A stretch of DNA of 5,092 nt from an uncultured Oscillospiraceae bacterium (lineage in GTDB: Bacteria; Bacillota; Clostridia; Oscillospirales; Ruminococcaceae). A model generated the notes under the pieces. The model was given only the letters and a program-made list of their open reading frames with translations, made no database searches and had not been told where the DNA came from. Within the stretch, counting starts at the first letter, position 1, and each line of letters opens with the position of its first letter. Location: positions 1-5,092 of the forward strand of contig CAKSHG010000166.1 of assembly GCA_934456315.1 (NCBI GenBank), written 5' to 3'. This document shows positions 1-4,975 of the stretch, piece after piece. The position numbers were made by a program, and so were the translations under genes.

Positions 1-452
1 CTTTAATGCGCATCTGGAATGAGGTAGTCGAGGCGGGGCAGGCGTTCCCGCAGGAGGAATTCCTGACGGAGCAGACTGCGGAGGAATTCTTCGCGGCGCA
101 GAGCTTCACCGCCGCAGCCGAGGAAAACGGCGAGGTAGTCGGGCTGTATATCCTCCACCAGAACAATATCGGCAGGTGCGGGCACATTGCCAACGCAAGC
201 TACGCTGTGCGCTCGGATATGCGCGGCAGGCAGGTCGGGCGCAAGCTCGTCAAGGACTGCCTGCACAAGTGCCGGGAGCTTGGATTCCGGGTGCTTCAGT
301 TCAACGCTGTCGTGGCGGACAATACGTCGGCTCTGGCGCTGTACAAGAGCCTGGGGTTTGTTCAGCTGGGGGTTATCCCGGGAGGCTTCCGCAAAAAGGA
401 CGGGACTTATGTGGATATAATCCCGCACTACTTCGACGTGACAAAGCTATGA
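1..452 (+). CDS. GNAT-family N-acetyltransferase, 5'-truncated by the window edge
   Basis: Probable acyl-CoA N-acetyltransferase of the GNAT superfamily, cytoplasmic, substrate unknown. The frame is open to the left edge, so the true start probably lies outside the window. The first visible Met (base 6) sits in a segment (MRIWNEVVEAGQ) that in relatives lies about 10-20 residues into the protein, so I treat it as internal. Counting from that Met, the beta-strand GEVVGLYIL lies near residues 42-50. The acetyl-CoA loop follows at about 72-78 (MRGRQVG, an R-x-x-x-x-G variant of the usual RxxGxG), then the helix RKLVKDCL. The C-terminal part has the typical NTSALALYKSLGF motif (about 106-118) and GVIPGGFRKKDG. 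The stop TGA overlaps the ATG of the next gene by 4 bases, implying co-translation with the FliB-type gene. The family call is firm; the substrate is not predictable. Confidence 0.9.
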   Translation, partial: LMRIWNEVVEAGQAFPQEEFLTEQTAEEFFAAQSFTAAAEENGEVVGLYILHQNNIGRCGHIANASYAVRSDMRGRQVGRKLVKDCLHKCRELGFRVLQFNAVVADNTSALALYKSLGFVQLGVIPGGFRKKDGTYVDIIPHYFDVTKL

Positions 453-1465
453 TGAAACCATGGTTCTACGATAAGTTCCTGTGTATCGGCGACAAGTGCA
501 CCGACAACTGCTGTATAGGCTGGGAGATAGATATCGACAAGCCCGCGATGGAGCGTTTCGCAAAGGTCCCCGGGGAATTCGGCGAGCGGCTGCGCTCTGC
601 GATCCGCAGCGGGGAGCAGTCGCGGCCTACGTTTGCGCTTAGCTCCGGCGACCGCTGCGCGCTGCTGCGGGAGGACGGGCTGTGCGAGCTTATCCTCCAC
701 TGCGGGGACGGAATACTATGCGATATCTGCGCGCTCCACCCGAGGTTCTTCAACGAATTCGGGGCAGTGAGGGAAGCAGGGCTGGGGCTTTGCTGCGAGG
801 AGGTCTGCCGGCTGATGTTCAGCAGCTCCGAGTCGCTTTCGTTCACGCTTGACGGGGAGGACAGCGCCGTGCTTTCCGAGGACGACGAGTACACCGCACT
901 TCTCCGAAATGCGCGTGGAATGCTGTTCGCGGCGCTCCAGGACAGGGAAGTCCCAATAACGGAGCGGCTAAGCCGCTGCGCGGAATACGCCTGGCAGATA
1001 CAGGAGGCGCTGGAGCTTGAGCAGCCCCTGCCGGAAGTCCCGCAGGAATACCCGGATATCTTCACGCCTGATGAGATCTCACGCCTGCTGGATACCCTTT
1101 CCGCGATGGAGAGCATAAATTCCGAGTGGTCGGATACGCTCGGGCGGCTGGCAGCGCGTCAGGACGAGCTGCTGGAAAGCCTGCCGGAATTCCTTCGCTC
1201 CACCGGGGAGGAATGGCGTTACGAGCACATCGCGGTGTACTTCCTCTATCGGCACTTCACGGACTGCCTGTCCGACGGCGCAGTGTATGCCCGGACGATG
1301 GTCGCCTGCTGCTCTGCGGCGGCGGTCATGCTGATGGACTGCATGCGCTGGAAGGACGCCGGGAAGCTCTCCGAATGGGACAGGATACTTGATTTGAAGC
1401 TGTACTCAAAACAGGTTGAATACTCCGAGGAAAACACCGGAGAATTCATTTCGGAATATGACTAG
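449..1465 (+). CDS. fliB: FliB-type (flagellin) lysine-N-methylase homologue
   Basis: A 338-residue cytoplasmic protein that resembles FliB, the enzyme family that methylates surface lysines of flagellin. The N-terminal half has the family's cysteine pattern: FLCIGDKC and NCCIGWEIDID (C12, C17, C21, C22), C70, LCELILHCGDGILCDIC (C79, C85, C91, C94), the HPRFFNEFG segment at about 97-105, and GLCCEEVC (C115, C116, C120). These cysteines probably bind a metal or Fe-S centre. The C-terminal half is helical, with a conserved-looking YEHIAVYFLYRHF at about 258-270. The start is the ATG at 449, inside the stop of the acetyltransferase gene (ATGATG; Met at 452 is equally possible). The frame is open further upstream, but that overlaps the acetyltransferase and is spurious. 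There is no good Shine-Dalgarno, which fits coupling. The last base of the TAG stop is also the first base of a mobile-element-like terminus. No flagellar genes are visible, so the target may not be flagellin. Confidence 0.8.
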   Translation: MMKPWFYDKFLCIGDKCTDNCCIGWEIDIDKPAMERFAKVPGEFGERLRSAIRSGEQSRPTFALSSGDRCALLREDGLCELILHCGDGILCDICALHPRFFNEFGAVREAGLGLCCEEVCRLMFSSSESLSFTLDGEDSAVLSEDDEYTALLRNARGMLFAALQDREVPITERLSRCAEYAWQIQEALELEQPLPEVPQEYPDIFTPDEISRLLDTLSAMESINSEWSDTLGRLAARQDELLESLPEFLRSTGEEWRYEHIAVYFLYRHFTDCLSDGAVYARTMVACCSAAAVMLMDCMRWKDAGKLSEWDRILDLKLYSKQVEYSEENTGEFISEYD

Positions 1466-1478
1466 GTCACCTCTAAAA
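1465..1478 (+). repeat. MITE-type terminal repeat copy A (GGTCACCTCTAAAA)
   Basis: This 14-base sequence is the exact reverse complement of the right end of the MITE-like element at 2843-2856. It differs from that element's left end (2699-2712) at two of 14 positions. It starts on the last base of the fliB-like stop codon. It is either one end of a second, differently sized element occupying the following intergenic DNA, or the outer end of a larger unit that includes the lipoprotein gene. A degraded partner (TTTTAGTGTGA) may lie at 1668-1678, but that match is weak. Confidence 0.7.
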
Positions 1479-1479
1479 G

Positions 1480-1511
1480 TTCAGCGCCGGTGCTTTCGCA
1501 TCGGCGCTGAA
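1480..1511. other. Strong stem-loop in intergenic region (possible terminator)
   Basis: TCAGCGCCGGTGC (1481-1493) pairs with GCATCGGCGCTGA (1498-1510), with one G-T wobble and a TTTC loop; the flanking T1480-A1511 adds a pair. It lies just after the fliB-like gene. On the plus strand no T-run follows (AAGGGTAT). On the minus strand a short TTTT follows, 175 bases past the lipoprotein stop. It may therefore act as a weak terminator for convergent transcription, or be a structural part of the adjoining repeat. Confidence 0.55.
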
Positions 1512-1583
1512 AGGGTATATCTGAACCAGCCGCTTAATGCCTCCGGCTGCTCATGGGCGCGCCGGGCTGCTGCGCTGGCAGGG

Positions 1584-1610
1584 ACAGCACGCCACCATTG
1601 GCGCGGCTGT
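1584..1610. other. Second intergenic stem-loop
   Basis: ACAGC (1584-1588) pairs with GCTGT (1606-1610), and CGCCA (1590-1594) pairs with TGGCG (1599-1603) around a CCAT loop, with a small internal bulge. No T-run follows on either strand, so it is not a classical terminator. With the stem-loop at 1480-1511 and the terminal repeat at 1465 it suggests that 1465 to about 1680 is a structured repeat element and not simple spacer. I find no credible gene in 1466-1684. Confidence 0.4.
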
Positions 1611-1684
1611 GGGTTTGGGCTTTAGAGCCTTTGAGCCATACCCTGCCTTATAATATGCCCGGTCATGTTTTAGTGTGAGTGATT

Positions 1685-2677
1685 TTATTCCGGTATCCCT
1701 GCGGACGGTACGGAGCAGTCTGCGGTGCTTTGAGGCGGGCTTACCAGTTCGCCGGTATTCAGCAGATGGAATGCGTAATCGCAGGTGCCTTGGGGCATTT
1801 CCACCGTGATACAGCACACTCCGCTTTCCGGAGCAGTTATCGTGTTGCCGGAGTATTCCAGCGGCTCGGTTTCGTCCTCGGAAAGGTATCTTACCGCCGA
1901 GGTTATCCGCGCGTTTTCCGGCAGGGCTACTTTCAACGGCTGTCCCGGCTCGGCGGAGGTGGTGCAGAGTTTATTTTCCTGCGCGAGCTGCCAAGGGGTG
2001 GCGCAGTCAGCGGCGGCTGTGAGCGCCTCGCCGCCCTCCCCGACTGTCCAGGTGTAGCCGCATTTCGTTATGTGCAAGCCGATGTCGGAGTCGTCGAAGT
2101 AGAGATAAAGCTCCGGCGGCTGGGACGGGTCGGTCTGGCTGCGGGTCACGGTGAAGTAATAGTCCGCGGTGCCCTGTCCGAAACTTATCGACACTGCTGC
2201 AACTCCGCTGTAGACGTCGTTCGGGAATCTTATCACGCCGTCTGCGGTGTATTGCAGGTCGGAAATTCCGGAATCGTCCAGGGAGTACAGCTTTGCACCG
2301 GAAATTTCTTCGCCGCTGCCAAGCTGGAGCTTCGGCTCGTTTTCAGAAACCATGTCAAGGTCGACGACTGCGGTTATCAGACCGTCGGCGTAGCTCCGAA
2401 GCGGTCCGGAGCTGCTGAATGTGCTTTCCTCTCCCTGGTATGTCCACTCGTAGGAGCCGAGGGTCATTAAGGCGGCTGCCGCTAATCCGTTGCCGCTGTA
2501 GGTGACCAGCATCTGCGGGGGAGTTTCAGGTTCGGTGGGAGCTTCCCGGGTCAGGAATGCAATTTCGTAGGGGTCAAGCGCGATAGCGGGCGTGGAGTCC
2601 GTCGGGGTATTGTTGGAAGCGCAGCCGGCTGAAAGGATAATTCCGGCAATCGCCAGGAATGCGATGTACTTTTTCAT
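1685..2677 (-). CDS. Secreted lipoprotein with two tandem copies of an uncharacterised domain
   Basis: A 330-residue predicted lipoprotein of unknown function. The N-terminus is a lipoprotein signal: MKKY, a hydrophobic stretch at about 5-17, and the lipobox-like LSAGC with Cys19 as the lipidation site (Ser instead of Leu at -3). A linker rich in Thr, Pro and Ser follows (20-55). The rest is two diverged copies of one domain. Unit 1 is about 56-178 and unit 2 about 189-305. Each begins near G-x-Y-x-W-T (GSYEWT 74-79; CGYTWT 206-211) and ends with GT-x-DY-x-F (GTADYYF 169-175; GTCDYAF 297-303). The same Y-W-T to GT-x-x-Y-x-F layout occurs in uncharacterised clostridial lipoproteins. The start ATG (2675-2677) is preceded by a good AGGAGG (plus-strand CCTCCT at 2685-2690). 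The gene is convergent with the fliB-like gene and divergent from the alkD-like gene. The MITE begins only 8 bases beyond its ribosome site, and I see no clear promoter. Confidence 0.85.
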   Translation of the reverse strand: MKKYIAFLAIAGIILSAGCASNNTPTDSTPAIALDPYEIAFLTREAPTEPETPPQMLVTYSGNGLAAAALMTLGSYEWTYQGEESTFSSSGPLRSYADGLITAVVDLDMVSENEPKLQLGSGEEISGAKLYSLDDSGISDLQYTADGVIRFPNDVYSGVAAVSISFGQGTADYYFTVTRSQTDPSQPPELYLYFDDSDIGLHITKCGYTWTVGEGGEALTAAADCATPWQLAQENKLCTTSAEPGQPLKVALPENARITSAVRYLSEDETEPLEYSGNTITAPESGVCCITVEMPQGTCDYAFHLLNTGELVSPPQSTADCSVPSAGIPE

Positions 2678-2694
2678 AGGAAAACCTCCTTTTT

Positions 2695-2698
2695 ATTA
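2695..2698. repeat. Left ATTA target-site duplication of the MITE
   Basis: ATTA directly abuts the left end of the inverted-repeat element and is repeated exactly at its right end (2857-2860), as expected for a 4-bp duplication made on insertion. Confidence 0.65.
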
Positions 2699-2856
2699 GG
2701 GAACCTCTAAAACCGGTTTGAAAAGGGAAAATGGGTAGAGTGCGCCGAATGCGATGAAAGCCGACGAAGTAAGGCTGTATGCCTTACGAGGAGGTTTGAA
2801 GAAGCAGTCGGTGTGCTATACACATTTTCACTCAAACAAGGTTTTTAGAGGTGACC
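2699..2856. mobile_element. MITE-like non-coding palindromic element, 158 bp
   Basis: The left terminus GGGAACCTCTAAAACC (2699-2714) is inverted at the right as GGTTTTTAGAGGTGACC (2840-2856). Subterminal parts also pair. The left arm has GTTTGA, AAAATG and GCGCCGAATGC; the reverse complement of the right arm has GTTTGA, AAAATG and CACACCGACTGC in the same order. The whole element can therefore fold into one long imperfect hairpin. At the centre is a perfect 7-bp stem, GTAAGGC (2769-2775) with GCCTTAC (2781-2787), around a TGTAT loop. ATTA flanks both ends. There is no coding frame, so it would need a transposase supplied in trans by an insertion sequence with matching ends. I cannot name the parental family. 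It occupies most of the gap between the divergent lipoprotein and alkD-like genes. Confidence 0.8.
2796..2822 (+). promoter_or_regulatory. Candidate promoter inside the MITE reading towards the alkD-like gene
   Basis: TTGAAG (2796-2801) is followed after 15 bases by TATACA (2817-2822), and the -10 is preceded by TGC, giving an extended -10 (TGCTATACA). The spacer is short, which an extended -10 can compensate for. Transcription would begin near 2829 and run through the right end of the element into the alkD-like gene. This is a motif match only. No better promoter is apparent between the element and the gene. Confidence 0.35.
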
Positions 2857-2860
2857 ATTA
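2857..2860. repeat. Right ATTA target-site duplication of the MITE
   Basis: Exact copy of the ATTA at 2695-2698, immediately outside the right inverted repeat. Confidence 0.65.
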
Positions 2861-2905
2861 GTGTTTCATAAGTAATACCGGGAAAGTACCAGAAAGGTTG
2901 CAGAA

Positions 2906-3577
2906 ATGACTACAGACGAGATAAGAGCCAGGCTGTTTGCCCTGCAGGACGTAAAATACCGTGATTTTCAGGGCGGGCTTATTCCGGGAAAGGCTCCGGA
3001 AAACATGATAGGAGTGCGCACTCCGGAGCTGCGTAAGCTTGCGTGGCAGGTCGGGGCGGACGAGGATTTCCTCGCGGAGCTGCCGCACAAATACTTTGAT
3101 GAGGATCAGCTGCATGCGTTCATTATTTCCGCGATGAAAGACCGCGAGGAATGCCTGCGCCGGGCGGAGGCATTCCTGCCCTATGTAGACAACTGGGCGA
3201 CCTGCGACCAGATGTCGCTGAAATGCTTCAAAAAGTCGCCGGAGGAGCTTCTGCCGCACATCAGGCGGTGGATAAATTCAGACCACACCTACACGATACG
3301 CTTCGGAGTGGGCTGCCTGATGGAATTTTTCCTGGACGGGAAGTTCAGCCCGGAGTATCCGGAGATGGTCGCGGCACTTCGCAGCGATGAATATTACGTC
3401 AACATGATGATAGCGTGGTACTTCGCGACAGCGCTCGCGAAGCAGTACGACGCGGTGATACCGTACATTGAACAGCGCAGGCTCGACCACTGGGTGCACA
3501 GGAAAACGATACAGAAAGCTGTTGAGAGCTTCCGCGTGACCGACGAGCACAAGACGTATCTGAATTCGCTGAAATGA
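2906..3577 (+). CDS. AlkD-family DNA alkylation repair protein (DNA glycosylase)
   Basis: A 223-residue cytoplasmic protein of the AlkD/HEAT-like-repeat family. Characterised members excise N3- and N7-alkylated purines without flipping the base, starting base-excision repair. The protein is all helical in pattern and full length for the family (about 220-240). Motifs: IGVRTPELRKLAW at 35-47; YVDNWATCDQM at 93-103, with W97 and D101 matching the catalytic-site Trp and Asp (W109/D113 of the Bacillus cereus enzyme); YTIRFGVGCLM at 129-139, where R132 probably matches R148; and MMIAWYFATALAKQY at 167-181, where W171 probably matches W187. R132 to W171 keeps the 39-residue spacing. The Arg three residues after that Trp in B. 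cereus AlkD appears to be Ala174 here. The C-terminus has LDHWVHRKTIQKAVES. The start ATG follows AGAAAGG at 2891-2897; an in-frame TAA at 2873-2875 rules out an upstream start. It probably has its own transcript: the MITE lies upstream and a strong promoter for the next gene lies just after its stop. Confidence 0.9.
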   Translation: MTTDEIRARLFALQDVKYRDFQGGLIPGKAPENMIGVRTPELRKLAWQVGADEDFLAELPHKYFDEDQLHAFIISAMKDREECLRRAEAFLPYVDNWATCDQMSLKCFKKSPEELLPHIRRWINSDHTYTIRFGVGCLMEFFLDGKFSPEYPEMVAALRSDEYYVNMMIAWYFATALAKQYDAVIPYIEQRRLDHWVHRKTIQKAVESFRVTDEHKTYLNSLK

Positions 3578-3599
3578 TGGTATTTTTGCCGGAACGGGG

Positions 3600-3628
3600 T
3601 TGACAAATCCGGTTGGGCGTTGTATAAT
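3600..3628 (+). promoter_or_regulatory. Perfect-consensus sigma-70/sigma-A promoter for the flavodiiron gene
   Basis: TTGACA (3600-3605) and TATAAT (3623-3628) are both exact consensus hexamers with the optimal 17-base spacer. The predicted start is near 3635, giving a leader of about 40 bases that carries AGGAGG at 3662-3667, seven bases before the ATG at 3675. This predicts strong, largely constitutive expression unless repressed. CCGGA (3589-3593) and TCCGG (3608-3612) form a short inverted repeat around the -35, but it is too weak to call an operator. Confidence 0.85.
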
Positions 3629-3674
3629 ATATACAGTAAATCAAAAATAATTCTCGTTTTCAGGAGGAATAAAA

Positions 3675-4826
3675 ATGACAGTTACAGAAGATATCCGTTA
3701 CATCGGCGTAAACGACCACGACGTCGACCTGTTCGAGGGTCAGTATGTAGTTCCGGACGGCATGGCGTACAATTCCTACGTTATTCTTGACGAAAAGGTC
3801 GCCGTTATGGACACGGTCGACGGCAGATTCGGCGGCGAATGGCTCGGAAACCTGGAAAAGGAGCTTTCCGGAAGAACTCCGGATTACCTGGTGGTTCAGC
3901 ACATGGAGCCGGATCATTCTGCGAATATCGCTGTTTTCGCAGAGAAGTACCCTGCGGCTAAGATCGTGGCTTCAAAGCAGGCTTTCGTTATGATGAAGCA
4001 GTTTTTCGGCACGGACTATGCTGACAGGCAGGTAGTGGTTGCTGAAAAGGATACGCTGGAGCTTGGAAAGCACACGCTGAATTTCATCGGCGCCCCGATG
4101 GTGCACTGGCCGGAGGTCATCATGACCTACGACAGCGCGGACAAGGTTCTGTTCTCTGCGGACGGCTTCGGAAAGTTCGGCGCTTTTGACGCCGAGGGCG
4201 ACTGGGACTGTGAGGCAAGACGCTACTATTTCGGCATTGTCGGAAAGTACGGCGCGCAGGTGCAGGCGGTCCTGAAAAAGGCGGCTGCGCTTGATATCGC
4301 GATGATCTGTCCGCTGCACGGTCCGGTACTGAAAGACGATCTCGGTCATTACATCGCGCAGTACAACACCTGGTCGAGCTACGGCGTTGAGAGCGAGGGC
4401 GTGTTCATTGCCTGCGCGAGCGTTTACGGAAACACCAGGAAGGCTGCGGATATCCTTGCGGCGAAGCTCGCGGACAAGGGCGTGCACGTTACGGTCAGCG
4501 ACCTCGCGCGGGACGACTGGGCGGAGTGCGTCGAGGACGCTTTCCGTTACGGAAAGCTGGTGCTTGCAGCTCCGACCTATAATGCGGACGTATTCCCGGC
4601 TATGAAGGAATTCATAAATCACCTCACCGAGCGCAATTACCAGAACCGCACCATTGGTATCATCGAGAACGGTTCCTGGGCTCCGATGGCGGCAAAGGTG
4701 ATGAAGGGAATGTTCGAGAAGAGCAAGAACATCACATTTACAGAAACCACTGTTACCGTGCGGTCTGCCGTCAATGCGGCAAACGAGCAGCAGCTGGAGG
4801 CTCTGGCAGAGGAACTTAAGGGCTGA
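3675..4826 (+). CDS. Flavodiiron protein (FprA/ROO-type A-type flavoprotein), O2/NO reductase
   Basis: A 383-residue cytoplasmic flavodiiron protein. Members reduce O2 to water and/or NO to N2O, with electrons usually coming from rubredoxin, and protect anaerobes. The N-terminal metallo-beta-lactamase-like domain (about 1-235) carries the full diiron set: H76, E78, D80 and H81 in HMEPDH, H144 in PMVHWPE, D163 in FSADGFG and H215 in CPLHGP. The C-terminal flavodoxin domain (about 243-383) has the FMN phosphate loop ASVYGNTRKAA (248-258), then APTYNADVFPAM (299-310) and IENGSWAP (330-337). The length matches the two-domain class A enzymes, with no extra rubredoxin or reductase domain; no redox partner gene is in the window. 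Start ATG 3675 is set by AGGAGG seven bases upstream. It is monocistronic, with its own consensus promoter and a terminator 29 bases after the stop. O2 versus NO preference cannot be told from sequence alone. Confidence 0.96.
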   Translation: MTVTEDIRYIGVNDHDVDLFEGQYVVPDGMAYNSYVILDEKVAVMDTVDGRFGGEWLGNLEKELSGRTPDYLVVQHMEPDHSANIAVFAEKYPAAKIVASKQAFVMMKQFFGTDYADRQVVVAEKDTLELGKHTLNFIGAPMVHWPEVIMTYDSADKVLFSADGFGKFGAFDAEGDWDCEARRYYFGIVGKYGAQVQAVLKKAAALDIAMICPLHGPVLKDDLGHYIAQYNTWSSYGVESEGVFIACASVYGNTRKAADILAAKLADKGVHVTVSDLARDDWAECVEDAFRYGKLVLAAPTYNADVFPAMKEFINHLTERNYQNRTIGIIENGSWAPMAAKVMKGMFEKSKNITFTETTVTVRSAVNAANEQQLEALAEELKG

Positions 4827-4834
4827 CAGCCGAC

Positions 4835-4856
4835 AGTTGATTTAAAGTTGATTTAA
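4835..4856. repeat. Perfect 11-bp tandem duplication (AGTTGATTTAA x2)
   Basis: Two head-to-tail exact copies lie at 4835-4845 and 4846-4856, between the flavodiiron stop and its terminator. The second copy supplies the first A residues that pair with the terminator's T-run. It is probably a replication-slippage duplication. Confidence 0.85.
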
Positions 4857-4883
4857 AAGCCGCCCGGTCCCGGGCGGCTTTTT
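4855..4883 (+). terminator. Intrinsic terminator of the flavodiiron gene
   Basis: A GC-rich stem, AGCCGCCCG (4858-4866) with CGGGCGGCT (4871-4879), closes a four-base loop and is followed by a TTTTT run (4879-4883). The preceding AAAA makes it usable in both directions. It starts 29 bases after the flavodiiron stop codon. Confidence 0.93.
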
Positions 4884-4903
4884 AGTAAACAGAATATTCT
4901 TTT

Positions 4904-4926
4904 TCCCCGGGGTATGACGCCGGGGA
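4904..4926. other. Short inverted repeat between the two terminators
   Basis: TCCCCGG (4904-4910) pairs with CCGGGGA (4920-4926) around a nine-base loop; a further CGGGGA follows at 4932-4937. No T-run follows, so it is not a terminator by itself. Its role is unknown and it may be chance in a G/C-rich stretch. Confidence 0.35.
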
Positions 4927-4948
4927 TGTTTCGGGGATAAAAATAAAA

Positions 4949-4970
4949 AAACCGCACAGCAATGCGGTTT
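4949..4970 (-). terminator. Intrinsic terminator of the minus-strand gene at the right edge
   Basis: AAACCGCA (4949-4956) and TGCGGTTT (4963-4970) form an 8-bp stem around CAGCAA. Read on the minus strand the stem is followed by a run of seven T, then ATTTTTA, six bases after the stop codon of the edge gene. On the plus strand it is followed by TTTCTTTATT, so it is probably bidirectional and backs up the flavodiiron terminator. Confidence 0.85.
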
Positions 4971-4975
4971 CTTTA

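Noticed and set aside
176..448. N-terminal extension of the fliB-like frame
   Set aside because: It lies within the acetyltransferase gene, reads as Arg/Gln/Gly-rich shadow sequence, and the family's normal N-terminus begins at the ATG at 449.
466..1116. 216-codon minus-strand frame inside the fliB-like gene
   Set aside because: Serine-rich low-complexity translation typical of an antisense frame; no supporting signals.
1551..1684. Minus-strand open frame crossing the intergenic region next to the lipoprotein
   Set aside because: Most of its upstream part overlaps the lipoprotein gene in another frame, and the intergenic part is better explained by structured repeat DNA. No start or ribosome site supports it.
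1679..2470. Long plus-strand open frame (263 codons) opposite the lipoprotein gene
   Set aside because: It is antisense to a gene with a clear signal peptide, ribosome site and domain repeat. Its composition is Arg/Gly/Val-rich without domain features, as expected of a shadow frame.
2699..2856. Riboswitch or structured regulatory RNA instead of a mobile element
   Set aside because: The palindromic fold could mimic one, but the matching termini and flanking ATTA duplication fit transposition better, and no known riboswitch core is recognisable.
3972..4622. 216-codon minus-strand frame inside the flavodiiron gene
   Set aside because: Antisense shadow of a well-supported gene; no ribosome site or recognisable motif.
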